In this document: positions 24,185 through 35,978 of the stretch, piece after piece
Layout: every line of letters starts with the position of its first letter
Position numbering within the stretch: position 1 is the first letter of the stretch
Source: Jacaranda mimosifolia
Lineage: Eukaryota; Streptophyta; Magnoliopsida; Lamiales; Bignoniaceae
Direction: 5' to 3'
Length of the DNA stretch: 64,000 nucleotides
NCBI GenBank assembly: GCA_018894105.1
Contig: CM032126.1
Coordinates: 23,658,391 to 23,722,390 of the forward strand
Position numbers and translations under genes: made by a program
Notes under the pieces: model-generated
What the model saw: only the letters and a program-made list of their open reading frames with translations
Databases searched by the model: none
What the model was told of the DNA's origin: nothing

Positions 24185-25105
24185 CTAAGCACCATCGGTG
24201 TAGACTTCTTTTATCACATACGGACCATCCCATTTTGACATGAATCTACTTCCCATTCTCTGGGTGATGGTAATGGGCCTTCTTACTGCCAACACCAAAT
24301 CTCCAACCTGAAAAGATCGCGGATGAACTTTCTTATTAAATGCCCTTGTCATACGTGGTTGGTAACATTCAAGTTGTTGTTGCGCTTCAAGTCTTTTATT
24401 ATCCAATGCTTCCAATTCCTCAAGTCGAAGGTGTACATTATCTTTAGCAGTAAGTCCTTCTTGAATTGCTATACGGAATGAAGGTACTTGACTTTTAAGA
24501 GGGAGAACAGCTTCAACTCCATAAACCAGTGAATACGGAGTAGCCTGGGTAGCAGTCCGATGAGTTGTTCTATATGCCCAAAGAGCTTCTCCAACTTTTT
24601 CATGCCAATCCCTTTTAGATTTTGACATTACTTTCTTTAATAGGTTGTATAAAGTTTTATTAAACGCCTCTTCTAGACTATTTGCAACCCCATTGTACAT
24701 AGAAGAATTGTATTGCCTGAATCCAAATTGTGCACCTGTTCATCAACTTATTGTAGAAATGCTTCCTATTATCGATAATGATATAATGAGGCATTCCATA
24801 CCTAAAAATCGAATGACAACGAATGAACTCAATAACAGTTCTTTCTTCATTTCCTTGAGGGGAATTGCTTCTGCCCACTTGGAGAAATAGTCTGTAGCTG
24901 CCAATATGTAAGCATGACCAGCTCACGACTTAGGAGCAATAGGTCCTACAACATCAAGACCCCATGCATCAAATGGGCATGAAGTAACTGTGGGATGTAA
25001 GGGTTCAGGAGGCTGATGTATAAAGTTAGCATGCATTTGACAAGCTTCACACCTCTTCACATAACTCATACAATCTTTAACCATAGTAGGCCAGTAGTAT
25101 CCCAT
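24185..25105 (-). pseudogene. Gypsy integrase remnant
   Basis: The minus-strand frame 25105-24923 has GYYWPTMVKDCMSYVKRCEA and CEACQMHANFIHQPPEPLHP, the end of the HHCC zinc-binding domain, then FDAWGLDVVGPI with the first catalytic Asp of the DDE core. After a stop, the core continues as GHAYILAATDYFSKWAEAI in shifted frames. A 171-codon frame (24700-24185) holds the core end (NKTLYNLLKKVMSKSKRDWH, ALWAYRTTHRTATQATPYSL) and the C-terminal domain ending in SKWDGPYVIKEVY. This is the integrase that would insert element cDNA. Frame breaks make it inactive, and no chromodomain is seen, as expected for Tat. Confidence 0.85.
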
Positions 25106-25306
25106 CCTTTTAATCTAAAAATGAAGCTTAGGACCCGACTGGTGAGCTCCACAAACTTTAGAATGTGCCTCAGCCATAGCTTCAGTTGATTTTTCACCAC
25201 TTAAACAACTCTGATAAGTACCTTCATAAGATTGACGATATAAAATGTCTTTGTATAAAATGAAGCGAGATGACCTCCGACGCACCTCTATCCTATGACG
25301 AGGGTC

Positions 25307-25860
25307 TTATGGAAATTTCCCATCCTTTAGATAGTCAATTAGTGATGTCCTCCAATCTTCATCTTCACCAACTGAGACTGATATGGCATTTGCATCCTCA
25401 CAATCAAGCTCAATGGGCGACGACACAATCCATCTATTACACAGTGGGATATTTGTCGTTTCTTCTTCAGAAATGGCTAAATTAGTAGCCAAGTTAGCCA
25501 ATGCATATGCCATCCTCTTTTTTTCCCTCAGGATGTGACTTAGGACAACATTTTCAAACTTCTTCAACAGACAAGATGCTAGCTGAAAGTAAGGAATCAA
25601 ATCTTCCTTTTTAACTTCATAAACATTTAAAGGTTGATTAATAACCAATTTTGAATCACTATAGACCTCAATTTCTAAAATTTCCAGTTCAATTGCCATT
25701 TGAAGCCAAATAATCAAAGTTGATATTCTGCAACGATATTAGAGCACAATTTATTTAACACTACAGAATATGTCAAAACTTATTTTTCTGGTGAAATACA
25801 TACAATCCCTGCCCCCACTCCATTAGATCGAGTTGTTCCATCAAATAACATTGTCCATGT
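25307..25860 (-). pseudogene. Second (archaeal-like) RNase H domain remnant
   Basis: The minus strand gives TMLFDGTTRSNGVGAGIVCI (first acidic residue block, about 25860-25800). The frame 25717-25307 then has QMAIELEILEIEVYSDSKLV and DLIPYFQLASCLLKKFENVV, followed by HILREKKRMAYALANLA. The DGTxRSNGxGAG, YSDSKLV and N-ADALA-like blocks match the additional archaeal-like RNase H of plant Tat elements, separate from the usual Gypsy RNase H upstream. A small frame break separates the first block from the rest. Confidence 0.75.
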
Positions 25861-27215
25861 TGGTAGGATATCAACGAAGATAGCCTCCTCATCGGGTAAT
25901 TCATCGGATACTTTCCAGTCTGCAGGAATGGGATGATCTGCCAAGAAATTAGCAAGAGCTTGTCCCTTAACAACTTTTTGAGGTACATATGTGATTTCAT
26001 ACTGATTGAATACAACATACCACTTAGCTAATCTTCTTGAGAGTACTGGTCTTGACATCACAAATTTGACAGGATCAGCACGTGAGATGAGTTGGATAGA
26101 ATATGCCTCAAAATAATGCTTCAACTTTCTAATTGCATAAAATAAGACAAGACAAATCTTCTCAACAGAAGAGTATTTCAACTCATTCTCAATCAAGGCT
26201 CTACTCAGATAATATAAGGCTTTCTCCTTTCCTTCTTCATTTTCTTGAGCCATGAGAGCACCGATCAACTGTTCTTGTGCTGCAATGTACAATATCAACG
26301 GTTTTCTAAGTATAAGAGCTCCTAGAACTGGCGAATTCATGAGGTACTTCTTTATGCTCTCAAAAGCATTCTCACATCCTTTATACCATACGAAAGGAGC
26401 ATATTGCTTCATCAAGTGATTAAATGGTTGGCATCTTCCTGCAAGATTTGATATGAACCTTCTTATGAATGCAAGATTGCCTTGTAAACTGCGCAATTCT
26501 TTAAGATTCCTTGGAGGCGGCATCTTCTAGATAGCATCGATTTTAGTAGGATCAACTTCAATTCCACGATGTCTATAAAGCCAAGGAACTTGCTAGATGT
26601 GACACCAAAAGCACACTTGAGCGGATTCATCTTCAAGTTATATTTTCTTAGCCGATCAAATACCACGTGGAGATCTTTCAAGTGATTTTCTCTTTTCTTA
26701 GTCTTGACTGCTAGATCATCAACGTAGCCCTCTACCTTTGTATGTAGCATATCATCAAAAATATTTTGCAAATCTTGTTGATAAGTTGGACCTGCATTTT
26801 TTAACCCAAAAGGCATCACATTGTAACAATAAATACCCTTTGGTGTGCGAAAAGCTGTACACTCCTCATCTTGTGGTGACATTGTAATTTGATTATACCC
26901 GGAGGATCCATCCATGAAAGATAAGGCTTCATGTCCAGTGGTTACATCGACCATAAGCTCAATAATAGGTAGTGGAAAGTCATCCTTTGGGCATGCCTTA
27001 TTTAAATCTCAAAAATCAACGCAAATGCGTATCTGGTCATTCTTCTACTTGACTGGCATGAAGCTAGAGATCCAAGTCGGAGATTTCACTTCCCTGATAA
27101 ATTCTGCATCAATAAGCTTGTTGACTTCATCGTCAATTAGAGGGACAAGCTCTAGGCGAAGCACTCGCTGCGATTGCTTTACTGGAGCCAAGGTGATGAA
27201 TTGCAACTTTTAGAT
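25861..27215 (-). pseudogene. Gypsy reverse transcriptase and RNase H remnant
   Basis: The 163-codon frame 26954-26463 contains MDGSSGYNQITM, FRTPKGIYCYNVMPFGLKNA and the polymerase active-site motif YVDD (about 26715-26726) in VEGYVDDLAVKTKKR. Upstream, about 27215-26955, fragments such as DLNKACPKDDFPLP can be read across stops. After a frame shift the 247-codon frame 26523-25780 has PPRNLKELRSLQGNLAFIRR, then LILYIAAQEQLIGALMAQEN and ALYYLSRALIENELKYSSVE, typical of the connection and Gypsy RNase H domains. It would copy element RNA to DNA, but the frames are broken. Confidence 0.9.
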
Positions 27216-29000
27216 CTAATCTTGTCATTTCTTTGTAGGTCCAAGCAAAGACATCATTATATTCACTCAAAATTTTGAAATATTATTTTTCTTCTTCAGG
27301 ATTTAAAAGCATGCTAACAAATATGGGACAGGGCTGTTCTATTGTGCCAAGATTCAACTCCTTGAGTTCATCAACAGTCGCATGTCCACCATCTTCAAGT
27401 TGTGGAGGAGCTTTTAGGACTTCATCTTCAGGAATTTCTGAATCAGGCTCTTAATCAATAGCGATATGATTACATGAATGTAACTCTTCATTTTCTTCAT
27501 CATATGGATGTTCGATCTCAAGAACTCTCATTCTCTAGAGTGTGATGCTCCATTTTTATGTTCCATTTGCTTTTGAAACTGGGGTAGGCACCATTATCCA
27601 TGCTGGGTAGTTTGTAACTTGTATAAAACTACTTGCCACCAATCTATTAATTCTTCAAGACACAGATCATGTGATGGAAGATTTAGCTCCTATTTAACGC
27701 TTATGTAATTAGAGCTGATGGTGATTTCCACTTTATCTTCATCTGCACTATTCTTTTTGCATGAATGTTCTACGATGTGCTGCTTTATTTTTACAGGTTT
27801 GTCCATATTAATGACTAGGATTGTAGATTTGGCTCCATTCGATTGGGATAAATGAAGAGTTTGACTCTTATTTTTCGACTCCAACATATTAGTCTTGTCT
27901 TCAATACTCTTTTTTGCAATACTATTCCCAAGTCGATTGAACACAAAACCTCTCAGACATGGACTTGTACTAAACTTGCTTTGATCTTTAACACCAAGTC
28001 TTTTAAAGATAGAAGGACGAGTAATTGGAACACTGAGACGGTCAAATATAGAAATTCGATGATTATTCTATTTTTGCTCTCCTTGCTTCACGTGATCTTC
28101 TGCAGAAATATGCTGGACCTCAGCACACTTATCCTTCTTTATCACGTGTATCCTGACCGATTCTGCAACTTTAAATCCTAGGCCAACCCTTAACTGTTCA
28201 ACATCAAATCCTGTCTCCTTAGTTTATGTTGTGCTTCACTGAGTCCATAAACTTTTTCTCTAGTTAACTCAGGTTTGAGCTTACTTAAACTGGCTGGATT
28301 AGCAAAATCATAGCCAGATTTTCAAGTAACTTATATGCCGTAGGATCAAATGTACCCTCAATTTCTTTATGAGAAGCTCCTACAACAGATGGTCCATTAT
28401 AGATTGATGAGTTAATGCCAACAATAGGCATGGTGAAATCCTTCCTCAAAGTTTGATAGTCGTTTGGCTCTACCATCTTTAATTGGCTTCGAGCAACATC
28501 ATTTGCCTCAATACATGCTCCAAGTGGAATTTTCCTTTTCTCTTGAGATGATTACGGTGTATATCGAGATATTGGTAAGTTGGACTCATCACTGCACTCG
28601 TATTTTTTGCTTGTCAAAACCTCAGTAATTTTCAGTTTACTAAAATTTTCAGAACAATCTTGTCTCCCTTCAATGGAGTGGTTGCTTGGAGCCTTTGCAT
28701 GTTGCACTTCACCTACTGAGTAAGGATCTAGATAAAGTTTAGCATCAGTGAAGTATGATTCAGCTATAATAAATGGCTTCACATCTGCGTCAATTTTCAT
28801 AACTTCTCCATTTTTTGAATACTTGAAGCATTGATGAAGAGTGGAAGGTATCACCTCATTCTCATGAAGCTATGGCCGTCCCAAAAGCAAATGGTATAAA
28901 GTCTTTGTGTCAATAATATGAAATAGAGTACTTACTTCCAACTCCCCGATTGTGAGGTCTAGACGAATCATACCAATAGCTCATTAGCCTCCTTGGTTGA
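27216..29000 (-). pseudogene. Protease-RT linker region, decayed
   Basis: Minus-strand open pieces (27944-27690, 28476-28285, 28854-28552) are Lys/Ser/Asn-rich, without a catalytic motif I recognise. They lie between protease and reverse transcriptase, where plant Tat polyproteins have a long poorly conserved linker. Stops separate all the pieces. Confidence 0.5.
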
Positions 29001-29004
29001 AACC

Positions 29005-29316
29005 TTAAATAGTTAGGCGACTGCGTGAGAGATCTTCAATAGAAATTCCCAAATTCTTCATGGTGGATTTTGGCATAATATTGACGGCGGATCCTCTATC
29101 AATGAGCATGCGGTTGACCTTTTGCTCCTGCATGAACCATGAAACAAAAAATGGCCTATTGTGAGTTTTCGATCCCAACAACAAGTCATCGTCTGTAAAA
29201 GCAATGGCTGTATAACATGAAGTGGAGTGTTGCTCTTCAGTTTCACAAGATATAGTATGCACTGCTTTAGTTTTTTGATCAAAGAATCCTGTAGTAAAAT
29301 AATCTTTTAGAGTCAC
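29005..29316 (-). pseudogene. Gypsy aspartic protease remnant
   Basis: The 103-codon frame includes RPFFVSWFMQEQKVNRM followed by LIDRGSAVNIMPKST. The D-x-G-S motif (Asp at about residue 73) is the retroviral-type aspartic protease active site, and the A-V-N-I-M-P continuation is characteristic of plant Gypsy elements, where the motif is usually DNGS or DGGS. It would process the polyprotein. It sits between the CHHC-bearing segment and the RT linker. Confidence 0.8.
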
Positions 29317-29349
29317 TTGACTCCTTTTGTAACATGCAAATGAATTTTC

Positions 29350-31097
29350 CTACTTGCCATTTGTGGTCTTTAGACTCTTCGTCGCCTTTGGTTGAGGGCG
29401 TCTGGACACATGCGAGACTTTTAATGCTAATGGATGAGATTGGTTGACATATCTTCTTCTCCTTCGTTGGTGCGTCACAAGAGTCCACTCACTGCTATCT
29501 TCAATTGCAGTAGTAGAATTTGTTTCCAGCTTAGTCACTTCATCAATGAATTGAGTCTTCACTAGCACTAGATCTAAGCTTCCGAATCGAAGCATTGTTG
29601 ACACCTCCATGAGTGAAGATGAAAAGACATTGTCTTTGCTTGCAACACATGTAGTATCTGCTACAGTTATAGTGCTAGTAAGGTTCGATCCAACCACATC
29701 TTCTGTGTCAAGGATTATGTTTCCATCTCTTGCCAATGCCATTACTTTATCCATAAAGACGAAGCATTTCTCTATTGGATGGCTTACAACTCGATGATAT
29801 TTGCAATATTTTGGATCGTTCACCTTCCTGTTTCTTCAGGATGTTTTTGTTCCGGCAGTTCAATCAACTTCCTTGTCAGTAATTCATCAAAAATATGAGA
29901 AACATCATAATATAGAAATGGATACTTATTCTCCTATATTTCTTTTAGTGTTTTCTTGCTTGTTGAAATGCGTTGATCTTCAGTTTTCTTAGCAACCTTT
30001 TTATCACTTGTGGGAATTTTTATGGAGGCTGTCTTGATCGCTATAGATTCCTTAGTAGTTGCTTTGACATATTTTTCACTTTTCTTTGAATCCTTCCTTT
30101 CTTTCTTCTAGTCTTCAACAGGAATTCCAACCCCGTGATTAGCAATGCTAAGCTCCATGTCATGGGTATGAGTGACTAATTCCTAAAAAATGCGAGGCTT
30201 GATTCCTTGAAAAATGTAGAGAAGTCCCTAGTGCATGCCTTGAATACACATCTCTATCACAGACGTCTCTGAGAGTCTATCCTTGCAATTTAAACTTAAT
30301 ACATGCTAACGGTTGATGTAGGCTATCACTGGTTCTTCTTTCCATTGTTTTGCATTGGTAAGTTCAGTCATGCTCACAGTTCGATGCTTACTATAGAAGC
30401 AATTCAGAAACTCCCTTTCCATTTGATCCAAGTTATCAATGGATTTAGGTTCTAAGTCAATGTACCAGTCGAAGGCGTTTCCTTTCAATGAATGCATAAA
30501 CTGTTTCACAAGAAGATCACCATAAGTCCCTGCTTTATTACATGTCTCAATGAAATGGGCCACATGCTATTTTGGATTTCCCTTCCCATCAAACTGCTGG
30601 AATTTTGGTGGTTGATATCCTATTGGCATTCTTAGCAAGTCAATCCTCTTTATATAAGGCTTCGAATACACAATAGAACTTTAAGAAGGCATGCCATACT
30701 GAGCCCTAATAGTATTGGTGATCATGTCCTGCAATTCTTGAACAGACAATGTAGCAATAGAAGTTGCAGAATGGTTGATCTTAGAGCTAAATCCTCTAAA
30801 ATCTTTCTTTTTCTATTTGCTCATGAGATGTGCAATTTGTAGATCTTTTTCTTCTACAATCTTTTGGAGGTCAGCTATAGCTTGAGCCATTCGAGCAAGT
30901 TGTATACCTTGCCACTCCAGTCGCTATAGCTGGCAGTTCAACAAAAGATAATACCTTAGGATTTGTTTCCTTGGACTTCTCGAGTCAGAATCATCAAACG
31001 TAATGAAATCAGTATTTTTGCCCCCAGTTATGGGCTGATTGACAGATTCAGTAGCATCTTTTCTGGCCAAGGCGAGTTGGTTCCTCTTAGGTGCCAT
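29350..31097 (-). pseudogene. Gypsy gag remnant with CHHC motif
   Basis: The minus-strand ATG at 31097 opens MAPKRNQLALARKDA. Later segments include ARMAQAIADLQKIVEEKDLQ (coiled-coil-like), GYQPPKFQQFDGKGNP and the 85-codon frame 30563-30306 with VKQFMHSLKGNAFDWYIDLE and REFLNCFYSKHRTVSM, the core of the plant Retrotrans_gag domain. Downstream, DPKYCKYHRVVSHPIEKC gives a C-x2-H-x4-H-x4-C pattern in the 157-codon frame 29823-29350. Gag forms the particle that packages element RNA. Multiple stops interrupt it. Confidence 0.85.
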
Positions 31098-31157
31098 TGA
31101 GTGGTTGCAAATATCTTCAAAATTCAAACGGGAGGAAGAGATGAGGGGTAGATTCGT

Positions 31158-31175
31158 GTCCCACTAGGCGTGCCA
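31158..31175 (-). other. Primer binding site of the Gypsy element
   Basis: On the minus strand TGGCACGCCTAGTGGGAC lies six bases inside the 5' LTR edge (31182). It begins TGG, as a site complementary to a tRNA 3'-CCA end should. I do not assign the tRNA. Confidence 0.65.
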
Positions 31176-31181
31176 GGAATT

Positions 31182-32027
31182 TGTTCACACAAATTTCCTC
31201 GTCTACAGAATTAAATCACAAGACAAAAAAAAAAATAATGGACAACTTGAATTTATATTAAAGAATATATGATAATTATAATTTATCAAAGAAAAAATAT
31301 AAATTCCCTAACAAAACTAATCCCCTGATTCTACTCCTAATATATGATCCAAAGGCTTAAAGCTTGTTCTTGAATATATGGTGTAGTACCCTTTGACTTG
31401 GTAAAAGATACTACAAAATTTCTTTGAACTTGAACCTTGATTTCAAGATCAAAGGACTTGATGACTTGATGCTTTGAAGAGGTATAGGACCTTCACGGTA
31501 GCAATACGTCGTCGCAACATAAACTTGAAAACTTGAAGACTTGAGTCTTTGACTTGAGAATATGTGGATATGAGAATATGAATATGAGGATATGAGAATA
31601 TGAGCCTATGAGTCTTTAATCATCCCCTTTATATAGGTGCTCAACAGGAGACTCCGAAATGACTCGAACTCATTTTATAATTATCTCTTTGATGTACATT
31701 TAAAAGATAATATCAAACATTCTTGACTTGATTGGTCCATGTACATGGATGCGCCACGTGTCCAAACTTGATTTGCCCCAACTTGATTAGCTTGAGAGTG
31801 CTAGGCCACCAGACTTGATTTGATTGACATGATATATCTTCATCTCAACACTTGTCAACATTTGATTTGCATAAAATAAATATCAGAATATTAATTAAAA
31901 TTAATCATTTATCATTTGGAATTAAATTTAATAAATTTCAATACATAAATAGAAAATTTTAAATTAATAACTAATATATTATTTACACATGTCATTTTCA
32001 ATTGACCCAAAAATTAAGCCATCTATA
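31182..32027 (-). repeat. 5' LTR of the Gypsy element
   Basis: 846 bp, matching 18004-18766 throughout. Its outer end reads TATAGATGGC on the minus strand where the partner has TGTAGACGGC, so the terminal TG is mutated, in the direction expected of methylcytosine decay. A TATA-like CCTATATAAAG lies near 31627-31637. A 68-bp insert (31551-31618) made of GATATGAGAATATGA-like units is absent from the 3' LTR. Confidence 0.9.
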
Positions 32028-32351
32028 GGGGTATTTTGGGAATTAGTAATTATTGTTTTGGAAAAAAAGTAACCCATATGTTTGGTTACATTTTGCCAAA
32101 ACAAATTTGTTAACATAGCCAATATTTTTATAAAATTCAAAAGAAAAAAAATAAAAAGAAAAGAAAAAATAAATCGGATTGGATTTTTTTAATTGAATTT
32201 TGGAAATCCATCGGATTCGGACATGATACTGACTAGCAAAAATCCTATATAATTTCGGGTCAAATTCGGATATGAATTTTGATAATCAAATTCAGATTCA
32301 GATATGGCAGACTCGATCCAAATCCAACTCATTGACAACTCTAGTCGCAAA

Positions 32352-33920
32352 ATTGATGCAATCTCTGAATGAGACAAGCAATTATGTGGGTTGATAATGA
32401 AAATGACGAATGGATGGAGACTCTTATAAATCAAAAGATTTTTGATAAGGAAGAATCTCGATTCGAAATTAAGAAGTGGGGAAAAATTTTCATTAGTTTT
32501 ATTTTATTTTCTTAATTTAAGGCACAAAACCCATATAAAACACGGATTCCTCCCAACGCCACCAACATAATCAACACACACTTTTTCAATATCATGGCAT
32601 TCGATCTTTTTGTATTTATTTTGCAACTCTCTTTTTACGAATTTAACTTCCAAATCATAAAAAATTGTCATGTGATTTTGTTTTGTTTATTTTACTTAAT
32701 TATCAATGGTGATATTATACTAGTATTGTTCAGCTGTTTGCATATTTTTTTAAAAGTATTATAATACTGACTTAGATCCCCATATTATGCACGATATATT
32801 TTTTAATTAAATTAAATAAAGACTCATAAATATACGTCTAAAATGTTGTGATTGAACTAAACAAATATGTATTTATACGATTTTTGTTTGTGATACTTGT
32901 TGAAAATAGAGTTAGGGTCTTAATTTTCTTAAAATCGGCAAAGTTTGAAGTTTTTTTTTATTTTTATTTTTTTCTTTAAATCCTGTGCAGAGAGTTCTCA
33001 GTTATCGACTTTTTGAAAATGATTTTTGGTTTCTAATTTGACTTTGGTGCTTAATTTAGATGTCTTTCTTGGTGGGCTTAGTCAATTGTGCTATTTGACC
33101 TTTTTTATTCATTTATTATTTGATTAATTAACCTTTTTAATTCGTATTTTACTTTTTTAACCCATAGGGACTTAGTTAACTATGTCATCGAGCCCCTTAT
33201 TTTTAATTTGAAAAATTAATTTTCATGTTGAAATATAATATAAGGTCCAATTATGAATTTTTACCTTTTCTTAATTTATTTTGAATAAACTTTAATAAAG
33301 TGATCAATTAATTTTGTTATTTACATTTTAAGAGTAGAATATCAGAAAGTGGGATTCAATTCAAATTAGAATTCAAACTGAGTCAGAGTTGACAAATACT
33401 GAGATGGGGCAGCGACGGGAAAGCCAGCGCCAAGGAGTTGCCCACTGCACACTCAAGTTGGGCGCCCGTTCTGGGCCTCAGCTGGGCATCCAGCGACTCC
33501 TCGGAGTTACGCCGTTAGGCCTTTTTCGAGGCATTTGGACTTTGCTGAATTTTTTTATTTTTTATTTTTAATTTTTTTTTTCGAATGCGACGGTTCGTTT
33601 TCCATATGAAAAGAGCCATTTGAGTACCAGATAATTGAATTATCAAAAAAAAAAAAGAGTACCAAACAATTGCAATTATAACTAGATATATGCTTGCATC
33701 ACATGTACAACTATCTAATATATATACATATATATATATATATATTATATTCAGACCCGTAGAAGTTACAATTGTTTGTACACTTCATTAATTGATTTCT
33801 AATTAACGAATAATTAGTTAAAATTCAGAGTTAGTTTAAATAATGCACAATTGCGATTTTAAATACTCACTTTTTTAGTTTCCGTATGAATGGTTCAATT
33901 ATTGGCATATATAATCATCA
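32352..33920. other. AT-rich intergenic DNA
   Basis: No gene is recognised. A GC-richer island at 33390-33540 contains a 60-codon frame without family resemblance. A (TA)n tract lies at 33719-33748. Confidence 0.5.
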
Positions 33921-33924
33921 CCCA

Positions 33925-34270
33925 AAGACTATGGTTATATTTTTTGTTTGATTTTATTATATGTTTTGAGAGAATGAATTATTGGAGAATGTAAAAATTA
34001 TTTTTTGGTATGTTGGCTTATGTTTTGGGGGAGACATTTTTCACTATAACAATCAAATCAATGCTTTTTTATTGGGGTTTTAAGGTGAAAATGGATTTAA
34101 GTTATTATTTTAATATTAAAATAATAAAAAAATATATATGATGTATATATATAATATGTATGTATATATTGGAGAATGTGAATTTTGGAGGAAAAATGGG
34201 GATATGTTCGGTTATGTACTTATGTTTTCTCAAAACAATGTTGTTTCGGAGAAACATAACCAAACAAAGC
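33925..34270 (+). mobile_element. TGTTTGG-type MITE, copy C
   Basis: It begins GGTTATATTTTTTGTTTGAT and has the family blocks GGAGAATGT, GGGGGAGACATTTTTCACTA and CAAATCAATGCTTTTTTATT. It ends GAAACATAACCAAACAAAGCC, whose inverse GGCTTTGTTTGGTTATG pairs loosely with the start. It is the most complete of three copies. Target duplication not resolved. Confidence 0.55.
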
Positions 34271-34840
34271 CTATCTCTTTTTAGATGCCTTAAGTATCCA
34301 TAAATTTTATTTTTTCACATTAAAAAATATATTATAATTTTGTATTTTAATTTTTATATTTTTCATATTTTTCATTTTTTTTTCATTGAATTCTTGACTC
34401 AAACGTAGTATTAATGACTAGGTAAATCTTATTTACTTCCTATGCAACACTTTATGCGAGTAAATGCTTTTAATCGTAATCACTCTATTACTTGGCGAAA
34501 TTTCACATCCTCTAAGCCTGTTAAACTAAATTAATTGTCACAATCTTCTTTTTATTTATACACATAATATGTGTTAGAAGTTTGTTATATTCGAATTCTC
34601 AACTTTATATTTTATATATTAGACACATACATGTATTTACTTAAAAAAATAAAAATTTTAATTCACTGAACATTTTAAATGATATAGAATAAATTAGAAT
34701 AGGAATTGAGTTGTAAAGAAATATTAGTCATGTTCAATTTGCTTAAAAATAAAAGTATTTAATTCTACAGTTTCCAACTAGCTAGGTTCGTATTAAGGTC
34801 ATCCGACCTCATGATTGCCGCATAATATGGGGAAATTAAT
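34271..34840. other. AT-rich intergenic DNA
   Basis: No coding sequence, repeat boundary or RNA gene is apparent. Confidence 0.5.
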
Positions 34841-35623
34841 TAGGACCCGTTTACTTTATAATATGGAATGTGGGGTGATATGATGAAATGATAAATGAAG
34901 AGTGGGATTAGAATAATTTTATATTTTTTAAATTATATTTACTTTGTGGGATTATATGAATAATAAAAGTGGATAATTGTATTAAATATTTACTTTGATG
35001 AATTATAATACTGGGATAAATTTTAAAAGATCAAAGTACCCCTAATTAAAATATTTTTCTATTTAGCATAAAGAAATTAATTTTTCTCCAATTCAATACA
35101 ACATCCAACTAATTCTTCTTTTTTCCAAATATAAAGAAATTAATTTTCCTCCATTCCAATACAACATCTTTACACATGAAAATAAAATCTTATAATTCAA
35201 AGAATTTAGGGGTAATTTTTTTTTCCATTTGTTATTAATATCATTACTTCAATTACAATCATACATATGTTTTTCTTTTAATTATTTTTAATATAAACAT
35301 ATTTTTAATTATCTTTTAATTGTTTGATTGGCGCCACGACTAGAAGTTCTTTAAAGCTGCAGCATCATTTTGTTAGTGGGCATACTGGTGTAATTAATTG
35401 TGAATACTTGGGATAAATTTATAATTTTCACTCATCATCCAACTTTGGCCATTCTTAGGATGAAACTATCACAACTTCTGGGCCGGATGGGCTATCCTCC
35501 ATTTAGTACCAACAGTAGCGGGTTGATGCTGTTTTATCAGGCCACATGACTGCAAAGTAAATATTGGATAAAGTGAAATGTGGCCCAACATCCTACTTCA
35601 TCAGTCCAAGTAAACGGGCCCTA
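34841..35623. mobile_element. MITE with GGRCCCGTTTACTT terminal inverted repeats
   Basis: The left end GGACCCGTTTACTT (34843) pairs with the right end AAGTAAACGGGCCC (35621), one mismatch in 14. Both are flanked by TA (34841-34842 and 35622-35623; wider context TTA on the left, TAA on the right). The 779-bp interior has no coding capacity. The ends resemble Tourist/Harbinger-type MITEs, but the TTA/TAA mismatch leaves the superfamily open. It lies about 360 bp beyond the stop codon of the MADS gene. Confidence 0.7.
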
Positions 35624-35978
35624 AAAGTATCCGTTATATTCATATTTCATCTTTTCAGACAGAATTCAACACTCTCCCACAATGATATCTTCAGGTGATT
35701 TCCGTTGTCAAATGAAACAAAACAAAACTTGGTAAACAAAGATATATAACCACTGAAAAATCAGAACAAAAATTTCACCTAATTAATCATAACGTCATGA
35801 AATATGTCAAAATTTTAACTAGAATTAATATTGTCTTTAATTTAGGACAATATTAGAAAAAGTAAGAACCATATAATTAGCCGATACTGATTATAATTAG
35901 ACTAGTGGGCACTAGCTAGCACACGACCAAAAGTAATATATTAAATGAAAACCTTCATTAGAAAAATCCATGGCAATA

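Larger units (their letters stand above)
17999..32032 (-). mobile_element. Full-length Gypsy retrotransposon, Tat lineage, 14.0 kb
   Basis: Two similar LTRs (18004-18766 and 31182-32027) bound an internal region whose gag and pol remnants all read on the minus strand, so the 5' LTR is the right one. Both outer flanks are GGGGT (17999-18003 and 32028-32032), an exact 5-bp target duplication. Order on the minus strand: 5' LTR, primer binding site, gag, CHHC motif, protease, reverse transcriptase, RNase H, second RNase H-like domain, integrase, tandem-repeat spacer, a long 3' region with an opposite-strand ORF, polypurine tract, 3' LTR. The dual RNase H and large 3' region are features of the Tat lineage. 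Many in-frame stops in every domain show the copy is inactive. Confidence 0.9.
17565..32110 (+). mobile_element. TGTTTGG-type MITE, copy B, interrupted by the Gypsy element
   Basis: The left part (17567-18003) starts GGTAATGTTTGGATATGAAT and keeps the family blocks (GGGAGGAGACAATTTCTAC, TTAAATCAATAC, GGGTGAAAATG). The right part resumes after 32032 with TTTTGGGAATT and ATATGTTTGGTTACATTTTG. The two parts are separated exactly by the Gypsy element and its GGGGT duplication. A direct 46-bp near-repeat (AATATTGGGAGGAGACAATT, about 17722-17810) lies within the left part. Confidence 0.5.
17062..32351. mobile_element. hAT-like non-autonomous element, split by nested insertions
   Basis: The left end at 17070 reads TAAGGCTGTTAATGAATTG. 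The right end at 32343, read inward on the minus strand, gives TAGAGTTGTCAATGAGTTG, followed in both cases by A/T-rich sequence with GATC/GGAT words. The flanks are GTCGTAAA (17062-17069) and GTCGCAAA (32344-32351), an 8-bp target duplication with a single C/T difference, as expected for hAT. The TAGGGNTGTCAATG-like ends are typical of plant hAT MITEs. Without the 14-kb Gypsy insertion the element would be about 1.2 kb. No transposase is present. Confidence 0.65.

Noticed and set aside
33389..33571. 60-codon frame in a GC-richer island
   Set aside because: No conserved motif, no splice or promoter context; probably chance.
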